DNA of 64,000 bases from Melastoma dodecandrum (taxonomy: Eukaryota; Streptophyta; Magnoliopsida; Myrtales; Melastomataceae). The stretch's first letter is position 1; each line of letters begins with the position of its first letter. Location of the stretch: positions 1,302,001-1,366,000 of the forward strand of contig JARUPY010000607.1 in assembly GCA_029817715.1 (NCBI GenBank), written 5' to 3'. The notes beneath the pieces are model-generated. The model did not search any database. It worked only from the letters and a program-made list of their open reading frames with translations, and was not told where the DNA came from. Position numbers and translations under genes: made by a program. Shown here in pieces: positions 53,431-64,000 of the stretch.

Positions 53431-54149
53431 GCGATTTGGGTTGCCTGGGAACATCTTGTCCTGGTTTTGCAAGAACCTGCTGCTATTGTTACATTCGTAC
53501 ACTGTCGTATCTGAGTTTTGTTTTCCTCGACTTTGGTGTTTACATCGTCATGATAAAGGGATTGCTTTGCTTTTTTGCTCATATCCACGATTTTGTCACG
53601 GAATTGAGTAGGCGACACTTGATTCACAATCGGCTTCCCCTTTGTTATAAACTATTTCAGCTTATTGATTTATACCCCAAAAGGAATGCTCGATTTTGAA
53701 GGGGGAATTATATTTGAAGGGGGAATGCTAGCGAGCCAAAGCATCATCCTCACTCTCTTTAATGGAACTGTTAATATGATAACTGAAATAGTTTGAAGGG
53801 GGAATTATATTTGAGATAGGTTTAGATAACTGTTAATTTATACCCCAAAAGGAATGCTTTGGTCATAAATTGTATGGAACTGCGACCACGTCAAAATAAA
53901 TAATGCGATTTTGATCGAGTACGACAGACACGACAAGGGACAAAGTTCCAACCAGAAAAAGAGTAAGGCTTTGCCCGTTCCTGAGTGTTCCCTTTCTCCC
54001 CAACTACAATTCTTTGTCCGAAGACCATAAAGAAATGACACAACCAACCAACGAAACCACAACAACAACAACGCACCTGAACGTCTTTGCTGTTGTTGTG
54101 GATCATCACTCTTTGGCTGAAGGAGGAGACAACCCAATTCATCTTAACC
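53431..54149. other. intergenic with short interleaved direct repeats
   Basis: TTTATACCCCAAAAGGAATG is present at 53669 and again at 53837. TTGAAGGGGGAATTATATTT occurs at about 53696 and again at about 53792. The first 270 bases are the RPL37 3' flank; the last 200 should hold the promoter and leader of the Rab gene. Confidence 0.5.
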
Positions 54150-56171
54150 ATGACATCCCGTCGGCGCATGCTCCTCAAAGTCATAATCCTCGGCGACAGC
54201 GGGTGATTTCCTCCCTTCACTTTTAACGACCCGAAATAATTCGAACGTCAAAAAGATTGAATTTTGGCTTTGTTCTGATGTGGGTGTTTGGTTGTGTTGT
54301 CTTGATTCTTGCTGCCTAGGGTTGGGAAGACTTCGTTGATGAACCAGTGAGTCGATCGATTCCCTTGATGGCTTTTGGTTTTTCTTTTGTGGGGTCTGTT
54401 GTGTGGTGATGAGGCTTGTTTGTTTATGTTTGTGGTTGGTTGTTTGTCTAGGTATGTGAATAGGAAGTTCAGCAACCAGTACAAGGCTACGATCGGCGCG
54501 GATTTCTTGACCAAGGAAGTCCAGTTTGAGGATAGGCTGTTCACATTGCAGGTGTCAGAATGTTTTCTTTCCGAATCTCTGAATGCTGTTTGGTCGATGT
54601 TGGGGAATTTTATTTCAACTGCTTGATCTGCTTACTGCTTGTTTTCCGTTTGTTGGTGTTAGCGTTTAGGGTTTATACCGAGTCAAAAGAAGGGGTTTCA
54701 GACATCATAGTTTGTCTAATGCCTTGTGAAATAAGAGGTTTTACAGGAACTTCAGATCTCCGTTCGCTTGATAGAATGTGAGACTTGTTAAAATAATTTT
54801 TCCAGAAAAAGGACGAGGGATGCTTTTGCTCCTCTCAGAATCTTAGATTTTTCTTGGCCACAGTTCATGATCTGTTAGGCCATGATTGACAAAATCCTTC
54901 ACAGTTCTGAAGTGCTTGTGGAGTGTCCTGTTTAAAGATACCTCAAACTGGGTATACAAGCTTTATTTTCTTAAAAGTTTCACATGTACTCTGTCGGGAA
55001 GATTCTATTTCACTGTTCCCTGTTGGTGATTTGGAATGTTAATGAAGGTCTCGTGGGTATATTGTTGAAAGTATGTCATGCGAGGAACGTTATGGCCTTT
55101 CTTAGATTCTTCTTTCTGTGAGCATAATGCAAGAAATCAGTGTAATCACTTCATCAGCGTACTCATCCATTTCCATTTGGAAATAGAGCTTTAGAAGTTT
55201 ACATTGGTATTTGGTGGTTGAAGCTTAGAAGGAAGGCATGGTTAGATGGATGTTGTACTCTTTGCAGATCTGGGATACTGCTGGGCAAGAGAGGTTCCAG
55301 AGTCTCGGTGTAGCTTTCTACCGTGGTGCAGATTGCTGTGTTCTCGTTTACGATGTGAATGTGATGAAGTCATTTGACAACCTGAACAATTGGAGGGAGG
55401 AGTTCCTGATTCAGGTATCCACAATATCCTTTTAAAGTAGGTTGCCCTCATTTTGATCACAGAAAGACTTTGATCTTTAACTGATGTGCCAGGCCAGTCC
55501 ATCAGACCCAGAAAACTTCCCTTTTGTTGTACTGGGTAATAAGGTGGATGTTGATAGTGGCAACAGCCGTGTGGTAAGATTCCTCACCTTTCCTGTTCTT
55601 GCTACACACACCTAAAATGTCTGAAATGAAATATCGGCTTTTTTCTCGTTCTTCTTGTATCCTAAAGAAATATAGGGATACCCCCTTATTTATATTGATA
55701 TTGCAGCTAAGATGCTGTGGATCTGGTTTCATTAAGAATATGGTTTCAGTTTTACATGTCAATGACTTCCTCTGTTGTGGGTTTTGGCTCGATAGATCTA
55801 ATAGCAGGCAAAGAAAAACTGCCCTTTTGTTTGTTATAGGTTTCTGAGAAGAAAGCTAGGGCCTGGTGTGCTTCAAAGGGAAACATACCATACTTTGAGA
55901 CCTCTGCGAAAGAAGGATTCAATGTGGAAGCTGCCTTCGAGTGCATAGCCAAGAATGCTTTGAAGAACGAACCTGAAGAGGAAATGTAATTTCTCTTCTC
56001 GACAAGCACCCGCATCTGTAGTTGTGCATTGTTTACTCACGTTTTGTCCTCATTGATTCATGGTTTTTAATGTTATTTTGCTTTGAATCTTCTTATTACA
56101 GATATCTGCCTGATACTATTGATGTTGTGGGCGGTGGGCAGCCCCCAAGATCAAGCGGTTGCGACTGCTGA
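54150..56171 (+). CDS. RABG3: Ras-related small GTPase RABG3 (Rab7)
   Basis: Membrane-traffic GTPase of the late endosome and vacuole. Seven exons: 54150-54202, 54320-54346, 54452-54551, 55268-55414, 55493-55573, 55840-55985 and 56102-56171, giving 207 residues. It starts [20 protein letters not shown] with P-loop GDSGVGKT. The effector region is [16 protein letters not shown], switch II is [13 protein letters not shown], and NKVD and ETSAKEG are the base-binding motifs. It ends PRSSGCDC, a CxC double-geranylgeranylation signal. An in-frame TAA follows GAAATG at the exon 6 donor, so unspliced intron 6 would yield a protein without the lipid anchor. The exact RABG3 paralogue (a-f) cannot be set from sequence alone. 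Confidence 0.95.
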
Positions 56172-56439
56172 AGATTCAAATATAAGGAAATGTATGTGCT
56201 CTTTCTTCGTTAAGGAAATACTTCAGTGACAATAAGTAAACATGGTACTGATGTATATTGCAAAGAAATATTCTGTAGTGACACCCTTATATGAAAATTG
56301 TTGCGGATTATGTGTTGTCTGTTCGTAGTTCATCAAGAGAAATGCAAATGCTGGGTTCCATCATTCCATGCTTGTTATCTGTTGTCTGAGCACCAGCTTT
56401 GGTGAATTGTTCTGTCGTAGAAGACTACTGTAAAGGCTC

Positions 56440-58020
56440 GAGTTTATTGAAGATTGCTGATCACCTTAAACCAATTTAACGGGAATATGTTTTGGAGCTG
56501 CATGAAAGCTGATACTTGTATCATTCATGGTGAAGTACATCCAGGAAGATTTCCTCCCATATTGATTTCCATAACAATAGGGGCTTATTGACTTTTCTTG
56601 CCTCACATTCCTGGCATCTTCATGGTTCGACCTTTCACAGTCCTGTGCAGTCCTAAGGAGGTTTCTGCAGTAGCAGAAGGTTGATGCTTCTGCTATCAAG
56701 GTTCTACAAATCTGACCATCTTAAGTGTGATCAGCAATGCCTACTCCAAGATCTGAAAGATACTTGTAGTAGCAGAAGGTTGTCACAGAATCTTATAGGT
56801 TTCTGCACTATCAAGAAATGATATGCGAAAACTAGATCGTTGGAAAACGACTCCAGAACCTGATTGGTTTCTGTAGCGTACGATGTTTAATGCAGAACCT
56901 TTGGAATCACTGCTCATATGTTCGCGTCGTGTCTGCTAATTTGCTTTTCCGTTTACGCAAAAAGTAAATGAGACGCGGAAGGTTTATAGTGGTTCGATAA
57001 TTGCATACTCCACTCTTCACCCTTATAGGATGGAATTCACTATTGAACACTTATAGCGAATACAAGACTGACAGAAGAAATAAAACACTCCTGCAAAGGG
57101 TATTGTAGATAGCCCTTCGGCTTTTCCACAAAGGATGTACTAGTAGAAGGTATTAGGACACTTCTCTAGTGTAGAAGGTGATGCAGATAGCCCATCGCCT
57201 TTTCGACTCACAAAAACCCGATGAGTTGTGATCAATAACCTTTTGGATCGTGCATAGAGATCTGTAACTAACTCTAGAAACTCTCTGGTTGAGGTTCTAC
57301 ACTGAAGACAGTGACTAACTCTACAATCCCTGTGGTTGGGGTTCTGTAGAACGTGGCAACTCCACGTAAGCACGTAGCGGCCCTACGCAGGCAGACGACC
57401 CCTCAGTCCAATAATGGATTTTCCCTCCGGCGGTTCCACGACCTGCTTGGCTCCTCACCAAGGCTTCCCCGATGCTTGGCTCCTCACCAAGACTTCCCCG
57501 ATGCAGACAATACCCGTGGAGCTTCTCCAAAGCCTGCAGTAGGTACTTCCCTTCTACAGAAACACAAATGTCAGTGCCTCACCGTGAATCTCCCAGACGC
57601 GACCTTTCTTCTACTCACTGCCCTGGCATGTATACATCTCGACTTCTCCCTAAGCATGATGCACGTCCGCCAAGCCACAGTGCAGCCAAATCCTTCGCGA
57701 CCTCACTCGCGCCCGGCACAGCTTACACAATGGATACCAGCTTTCTGCACACACGAGTAAACCAGTTACAAAACAATCGATACTAGTACCTCACCAGATT
57801 CCTCCAAACGCGACCCTTTTTTGGCTCATTGCCCTAGCACGTATGCACCCCGACTTCTCCTTAAGCCTGATGCACGTCCGCCACGCCACAGTACAGCCAG
57901 ATCCTTCGCGACCACATTCACGCCCGGGTTAGCTTGTACTCTGGGCACCAGCCTTCTACAATCGATTGCTCAACCTCAAAGAGAACGAAAACAAACAAGC
58001 CTCTAAGGATACAATACACT
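56440..58020. repeat. repeat-rich intergenic block
   Basis: Holds several local duplications. GCTTGGCTCCTCACCAAG and TTCCCCGATGC are repeated in tandem (about 57447-57505). A unit with CTCGACTTCTCC, ATGCACGTCCGCCA and ATCCTTCGCGACC occurs at about 57610-57710 and again at about 57830-57920. TAGTAGCAGAAGGTTG-like words recur near 56670 and 56770, and GCAGATAGCCC-like segments near 57100 and 57185. TTTATAGTGGTTCGATAA (about 56980) resembles a phrase found in plant dispersed repeats. No LTR pair, inverted termini or transposase frame was found, so the origin is unassigned. Confidence 0.5.
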
Positions 58021-58809
58021 CACTCTACACGTAAGTCCTCCACCTTTCTATCTAACAAAAATGATCCTATCTTATACAAAATTGAAATTACATATTTATA
58101 GAAGGTATATTGGTTGACGGAAGTCTCTGTAAAATATAGAAATAAAATATCAGCCAAATAAAATATTCCCCCATTGGGAGAGATGCTCCAAATCACTTGA
58201 GGATCAATTATGCCATCTGATCATGATTGTGTTCACGATCCTAAGAGATAGGGCTTGCAGAAGATTCAGACAGATAAGATCCGTCAGCCTTCTGTAAATA
58301 GAAATCAGATAATCTCGGTTTCCAAAAGTGACTGGCAGACCTTCTGGATACAGGCACGTGTAGAGAGCGCCCATATTCAGATGTGTTGTCCTTTGTCATG
58401 ATTCATAAAAAATCTGGACGTGTTTAGATGCAAGAGGAATGAGTAAATGACCGTTGGATATTTCCATATATATTGTGATTTCTTCCGTTAGAGACTATAT
58501 CAACTCAATCGTAATCAAAATAATTTAAAAACATTTTAATTAATATATTATACCATAAGAATGTATTTACATAATCAGATGATTAATTTAAATATTTTAT
58601 GCTAATGATTAGGTGACAGAAGGTACGAATTAGACTGTGTCTGTTGATTAACCTTTTGCAGAGTAGTAGAAGCTTGTCTTCTGCTTAGTAGAAACTTAGC
58701 TTTTGTATAACATCATCAAAACCATACAAACAATTAACCTGCCATTCATACAAGGCACGCCAAACAGAGAGCGGCAAATTGGATATACACACTCTCTTCA
58801 ATCTTCTTG
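58021..58809. other. intergenic, AT-rich
   Basis: No gene recognised. A block near 58620-58700 again carries AGAAGGT/AGTAGAAGCTTG-like words shared with the preceding repeat block. Confidence 0.35.
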
Positions 58810-59440
58810 AGTTTAAAATAATCTGAAATGCTTCTGACGGATGCCGCAATTGCGGAAGGTCAACGTCTCCAACAATTCCAGCTCTTCGAGCCAGGGAATC
58901 TCAATCAATGCTGGACAATCACTGAATAATCAGCGAGGTTGGTCTCCCTAGTTTCCCTAAGTTGGACAACCTCCTGCACAGAGCGTAATATTCAGTGTCT
59001 CGAGTCTGTTTACTGAATCGAGTCCATCGAGCTGAATTTCCGTCAAAGTCGAATTGACGAGCTCCAACTTTATCAGGAACCTCAGGTTGGATTAATATCC
59101 CCGGGGCATCATTGTTCGAGAGTCCAAGAGCTTCACTGTGGACAAGGACCACGGAAACTGCAAAACAGATGCCATGTCTCGGACAACTTCACAATTATTC
59201 CCTTGGCCGTGGCCAACACCAGAGTGTCAGCTCTGTTAAGTTTATCAGAGAGGATAGATTTGGGACTACGTGCGACGGAAGTTGATGAAAATGTCAGCTT
59301 TGTTAGACTCTGGCAGGCAGTTCTGGCAACTCCCTAAGCATGTTGCAGCAATCCAGGTTCAGCGACTTAAGGTTTGAGGGTCGACTGATGGTAGATGGCA
59401 GATAAGGAATCTCGCGCGGTTCGACTAATGCTTGCCGTGG
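58810..59440 (-). pseudogene. LRR fragment of a TIR-NBS-LRR gene, degraded
   Basis: On the minus strand separate frames read YLPSTISRPSNLKSLNLDCC, NMLRELPELPARV, STLTEIQLDGLDSVNRLETL and PALIEIPWLEELELLETL. These match the late LRR region of the intact TNL at 23.7-27.6 kb, which has STLTKIILGGLDKLENLKDL and PVLVELSGLDRMELLEEL in the same order. Stops and frame changes separate the pieces, and no TIR or NBS part is nearby. It is a dead paralogous remnant on the opposite strand. Confidence 0.6.
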
Positions 59441-59939
59441 TTTATTAACTAAATATATGTATAGTAAGCAAAGCATTTGACTTAAGGTAGTCATAATTGA
59501 ATGGCACCACCATACCATACAGAACTAAATCAAACAAAAACAAAACAGTACAAAATTAGGAGGAGGAAAGAAAGGTGGTCATCTTTTATGATCTGAGTTT
59601 CCGGATTTATCTCAAAGAGGGAAATAAAATTAAAATCTCCATCTAAATATATACGATTTATATTCCCCACATTGACAACAACAAAACCACCAAAAACAGA
59701 AAAAGGAAAAAAAGAAACCCAACAAAATTATTTCAGAATTTTCCAAAATTAAAGAAAAAAAGATCTCAGACTTAATTGTTGTTCCCTTTGCCTTGACGTG
59801 TTTTTTGTCCTCCCCTGCCTTTGCATTCACCTCAATGAGGCAAAACGGAGGCCTGTCGACATAGCCTTTTAATCCATCCCCTCCGGGCTTAATCCTTTTC
59901 TGGCGACCGGCCGCTCCATTCCGCTACGAGGGCGATAAG
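59441..59939. other. intergenic, RopGEF upstream region
   Basis: AT-rich to 59800, then a GC-richer stretch that is probably the RopGEF leader. No other gene recognised. Confidence 0.4.
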
Positions 59940-62003
59940 ATGGTTCGGGCTTTGGAGCAAGAGCAGGAGAGTTACAGGTCCAGGCTGTTCCATTTTCAAG
60001 GAATGAAGGACAACAGTGGACGACACGTCAAGAGCCTCAGCGCCGATCAGAGCTCTAGTGGAGCCGTCGTGACGGAAGAATTGTCGTGCCCCTGGAGCCC
60101 TGGGGCTGGCCCCCGCGACGAGAGCTTGGAGGATCGGCCGAGCAGTTGGTCGCTCCATAAGGCCCCGGAAAAGGCTCCCAGGCCACGCCCTGCTAAGGAG
60201 GAGGCAAAGGAGAAGAACCCCGGTTAGTTTTGGCATACGAGCTCCGTTTCTTTGTTTTCCTTGCGTGAGAAGCAATCACGGGTTGATGATGATGATGGCG
60301 TCACATGGTTGGTTGTAGATATGGAGTTGATGAAGGAAAAATTCTCGAAGTTGCTCTTGGGGGAGGACATGTCTGGGGGAGGCAAAGGGGTGTCGTCTGC
60401 CCTAGCTTTGTCCAATGCCATCACGAACTTGGCAGCCTCCGTGTTCGGGGAGCAGAAACGACTAGAACCAATGGCGCCGGAGAGGAAAGGGAGGTGGAAA
60501 AAGGAGATCGACTGGCTCTTGTCCGTGACGGATTATATCGTTGAGTTCGTGCCTACACAGCAGAAGACCAACGGCGTGACCATGGAGGTCAGCACGCTAT
60601 CGTTGTAGTCTTCTTATTGATTCAAGATATTACGATTTCAGATAAATCTCGATGAATATTATTACAGGTCATGACGACAAAACAAAGGACGGATTTGCAG
60701 ATGAACATCCCGGCATTGCGAAAGCTCGATGCCATGCTACTCGTGAGAACTAATTGCTGCTTGATGTTAGATATTTTTCTCGTCCTGTTAATGCAGACAC
60801 GATGGCTGCTTTCTTATGGCAGGATTGTTTAGATAACTTCAAGGACCAGAACGAGTTCTACTACGTGAAGAAGGAGGACAACGACAAGGGGAACTCAGCC
60901 CAGCGAAAAGACGACAAGTGGTGGCTACCGACTGTGAAGGTCCCTCCTAACGGACTCTCGGATATGATGAGGAAGTGGCTGCAGATCCAAAAGGACTCAG
61001 TCAATCAGGTTTTGAAGGCCGCCATGGCGATCAACGCCCAAGTCCTCTCTGAGATGGAAATTCCTGAAAACTACATTGAGTCTCTACCGAAGGTAAAAAC
61101 AAGAACACAAAAGCCTGTCTTGGGATTTTGTAGACCTTTAACTTGTAGGGATTTTTCCTTTTGTTAGAATGGAAGGGCGAGCCTCGGAGACGCAACCTAC
61201 AAGAGCATAACCGTGGAATATTTTGACCCGGATCAATTCTTCTGCTCCATGGACTTATCGTCAGAACACAAGATCCTCGACCTCAAGAACAGGATCGAGG
61301 CCTCAATAGTGATTTGGAAGAGGAAGATGACAAACAAGGACACGAAATCATCTTGGGGCTCCAGTGTGAGCAGCGAGAAGAGGGAATTGTTCGAGGAAAG
61401 AGCCGAGACCATCTTGCTCCTAATCAAGCACAGGTTTCCTGGGATTGCACAGTCCTCGCTAGACATCAGCAAAATCCAGTACAACTCGGTACACGACATT
61501 TTTCCCCCGTAGGATTATCGGAACTTTTTCTTGGAGGAATAACGAGCCTTTTCCTGGTTGCACAGGATGTTGGACAGGCCATTCTCGAGAGTTACTCAAG
61601 AATATTAGAGAGCTTGGCATTCACAGTCCTTTCTAGAATCGAAGACGTCATATACGCCGACCAGCTCGTTCAGAACCCGTCACAAGGGACATGCAAGAGG
61701 AACAACAAGGTACGAGGGTTGACGTCGTCAGCAGCTGTATCCAAGAGGTTGAACCCAGTAGAAGAAATCGAGAAGGTGAACATGGTCGACGCGGGATCAA
61801 TGACATTGCTGGATTTCATGGGGTGGAACATCGACCAAGAGGATAAGAAGGACTCAGCGACTGTACCGGCAGATGACTCAGTGAAGGATGCCGATGGCAA
61901 GGTAATGGAGAAACTCCCGATGGTGACATCCAACAACAAGGTATCTTACATTGAGAAGCTTGAGAACCTCGGCGGCTCGAGAAGCCCAACAGCGCGACAC
62001 TAG
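59940..62003 (+). CDS. ROPGEF: PRONE-domain Rop guanine nucleotide exchange factor
   Basis: Activates plant Rho (ROP) GTPases at the plasma membrane, controlling polar growth and receptor-kinase signalling. Six exons: 59940-60222, 60319-60587, 60668-60742, 60823-61092, 61168-61488 and 61566-62003, giving 551 residues with GT-AG borders. A variable N-terminus (MVRALEQEQESYRSRLFHFQ) precedes the PRONE domain, which starts near DMELMKEKFSKLLLGEDMSG. Family landmarks are VSSALALSNAITNLAASVFG, RWKKEIDWLLSVTDYIVEF, DDKWWLPTVKVPP, QVLKAAMAINAQVLSEMEIP, RAETILLLIKHRFPG and QAILESYSRILESLAF. The C-terminal tail, the regulatory part in this family, ends RSPTARH. Which member of the family it is cannot be fixed. 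Confidence 0.94.
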
Positions 62004-62423
62004 TCGAGAGGTATACATAATGGTGAGGGGAAACAAAAACCAATTAGGGGACAGAAAGATGGAAAGAAGCTCGGAAGAGGGTAACTGGGGGACGGATGAT
62101 CGGGTTTGTTCTGAAACGGGAGCGGCTCGGGAGCCGGATTTTGCGCTGGATTGAGTTGTAGCATCTTGTACATGCCTCAAACAGAAAAAAAGATAAGTTG
62201 TTCTTACGTCTCGAGGTGTTAACAGTTCAGAGTCCTAAACACAAGTGAGAAAATCATCTGTCTTGCATTTTTTTTTTTGAGGGACGAGGACAGACACTGG
62301 TTTTGAATTGCGAAATCGAGAGACTATGAACTTTTGCAATGACATTTGAGGATTCTGCTGAATGTGCAATTACAATTTGTCCTGACAGCACATAACAGAT
62401 TAAACCAACTTAACAATATAAAC
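62004..62423. other. 3' flanks of convergent RopGEF and PsaH genes
   Basis: Only untranslated sequence is expected here. A T10 run lies near 62269. No gene recognised. Confidence 0.4.
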
Positions 62424-63068
62424 TTAGATCTTTCCACGAGGTCCAAGCTTCGGTGGGAGCTGAGGACCCTTCTTGATGGGGAGGATGTCGCCAGACACGG
62501 TGGAGCTGAAGTACGCGAGCGTGGATCCGCCACCCAGTATCAGGAACTTGAGCAACAGTCCCCTCTTGGTGAATGGTGCTGCAAAAGTCTCAAAGAACTT
62601 GCTCTGCAAGATTCAGAGCCATAATCAAATCCCCTGAACGGACAAACACGGGAGCCTCTCGTGTATGTCTCTCGCGGTACTAGTAAAGTAATACGACCAC
62701 CCATTTACCTGAAGGGAGTTGTAAGGCGAGGGAGCATCCGACCCATACAGATCCCACTGTCCGGTTGTGTTGCCGATGTCTTCCAGATCAAAGTAGACGC
62801 TCTTGTCGCCGTACTTCGCGACCACGGCACCACTCCTAACCCGGAAAATAAAAGGTCAAAAACGAATAAGACCCAACTTAATTCGGGGAAAGACTCCATC
62901 CCGACGTTTTCAATTCCGCATCCAATTTTACCTGACGCTTTTGGAACTCAGCTTGTGCAAGGTGGGCTTGACGACGAGCTTCGTCCCACGGATGGAGCTT
63001 CCGGCAAGCCCTCTGACAGAGGAAGATGACGGCTGGACAGCAGCAAAGGTAGCAAGGGAGGAAGCCAT
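62424..63068 (-). CDS. PSAH: photosystem I reaction centre subunit VI, chloroplast precursor
   Basis: Nuclear-encoded thylakoid membrane protein of PSI; PsaH forms part of the docking side for LHCII during state transitions. Three exons: 62932-63068, 62709-62835 and 62424-62603, giving 147 residues. The N-terminal part ([20 protein letters not shown]...) is a Ser-rich transit peptide. The mature part shows [54 protein letters not shown], the membrane segment [14 protein letters not shown] and the end [14 protein letters not shown]. The frame extends upstream to another Met at 63146, but the MASS start gives the known transit peptide. Splice borders are GT-AG. Confidence 0.96.
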
Positions 63069-63178
63069 CGCTTTGTCCTGATAGCCGGCCTTTCTCACTT
63101 TCGCTTGTTCTAAAAACACCGACGAGTTTTGGTTCTTTGTTTTCATTCATGCTGATCTTTAGCTTGGAGCTGAATGAT

Positions 63179-63230
63179 GACACGTGTCCAGACGACTCCA
63201 GCTTTAAGCCACTTGATTCGCGACACGTGG
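63179..63230 (-). promoter_or_regulatory. two G-box (ACGT) elements upstream of PSAH
   Basis: GACACGTGTC at 63179-63188 is a palindromic G-box and ACACGTGG at 63223-63230 is a second CACGTG core. They lie about 110 and 155 bases upstream of the start codon. CACGTG sites bound by bZIP and bHLH (PIF) factors are usual in light-regulated photosynthesis genes; regulation here is inferred. Confidence 0.6.
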
Positions 63231-64000
63231 ACAATCGTCTAGATGAGCCTATCCAAATCCCCAAACAAAAAGACAAAAATTGAGGAACAAGATATTTCAA
63301 TCCTTCTCCAGCCAAGAGCAAGACTGTTACTTTCCATTCTAACGTTTTTTGTCGGGACAGGCACTCTATCCAACAACGGCCTTTGCCGCCACCTCCGATC
63401 CCTAGAGATCATCTCTTGGACCCGACACTGCTACTCATTCGCTGCGTCGCTGCATGGCATTGACGGGGTTCATTGCATCCTGGACATAAAATCGAAATGA
63501 AGGAGCAGTGGCACATTGAGTTCTTAAACAGTAGTAGCAATACCTTCATCATAAAGAAAGAATCAATAACTGTCAGGAAACAGCTTAAACCCCCATGTAA
63601 AGGCAATCAAACAGAAGGTAGGATGAACAAGAATGCTGATGCTTCTCCTTACTTGTGTCTGCCGTATCTGATATTTCAAGTCACTGTATTTCTAGGATGA
63701 CAAGGAATGATTCACGGACTGTCTTAGAGGAAGCCTGGTCACTTTCCGATCCAATGAGGCTTTCCTGGAACAATACCGATGCCTCGGAACACCAGATCTT
63801 ATTTCCCCTGTTATGTTCATCCCGGAAGGCCTGAGCGACTTTATCATAGTTCCGTGACTGAACCCGGTCAACCACGCAGCCCATAATTGAAACTCCCATC
63901 TACTGACTCCAGCCTTAGCAGTCCAAACACAGAAAATCCAGGAACTCACCAGATAAACCACATCCGGAGTGCGCGAGTGACCTCAGAGACGTCATGTTCC
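63231..64000. other. right-edge sequence, no gene supported
   Basis: ORFs are short. Minus-strand frames across 63681-63961 (up to 89 codons) could be the 3' part of a gene entering from the right, but no family was recognised and the splice picture is unclear. Confidence 0.3.

Noticed and set aside
63681..63961. Overlapping minus-strand ORFs at the right edge as a partial gene
   Set aside because: Neither frame matches a family I know, and the candidate splice sites do not give a convincing exon.

Overview
The window is nuclear DNA from a flowering plant. Nearly all genes are split by GT-AG introns. The recognisable proteins are plant-type: katanin p60, a TIR-NBS-LRR resistance protein, a BAHD acyltransferase, RopGEF, PSI subunit PsaH, RABG3 and kinesin-13B. 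A TIR-NBS-LRR gene points to a eudicot. The style of that gene is reminiscent of Myrtales (Eucalyptus or pomegranate type), but this is only a weak impression.

Left part (1-17.6 kb). A katanin p60 gene (minus strand, cut by the left edge) stands head to head with an ABCF4/GCN4-type gene (plus strand). An 11.5 kb LTR retrotransposon sits between them. It has 2.9 kb LTRs, a perfect 5-bp target duplication (GAAAT), a tRNA-Arg primer-binding site and a polypurine tract that both put it on the minus strand, and no gag-pol. It is therefore a non-autonomous large retrotransposon derivative (LARD). It lies inside what looks like the 5'UTR intron of the ABCF gene, whose reading frame carries three frameshifts, a nonsense codon and a lost C-terminus.

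Middle part (18-46 kb). In order: a KMD/KFB-type F-box kelch gene; a 296-bp CACTA mini-element with a 3-bp duplication; a four-exon TIR-NBS-LRR gene with an unusual N-terminal membrane segment; a two-exon short-chain dehydrogenase; a 14-exon 3-hydroxyisobutyryl-CoA hydrolase-like gene; an intronless BAHD acyltransferase; a small gene with a CLCSPT-HPGSFRC motif; a trihelix transcription factor; a small acidic Pro/Glu-rich protein gene; and a cytokinin-response-factor (CRF/ERF) gene broken by one stop codon in the AP2 domain.

Right part (46-64 kb). A 12-exon kinesin-13B gene with one GC-AG intron; RPL37, with telo-box and site II motifs upstream; a RABG3/Rab7 gene; a repeat-rich stretch; an antisense LRR relic related to the resistance gene at 24-27 kb; a six-exon RopGEF gene; and a three-exon PsaH gene with two G-boxes upstream. 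The genes are independent housekeeping, signalling and defence loci and do not form a common pathway. Exon boundaries were worked out by hand from splice consensus, frame continuity and remembered family sequence, and no database search was possible. I did not find a clearly new biological system. The most unusual objects are the tandem-repeat-filled LARD and the membrane-anchored, motif-divergent TNL.
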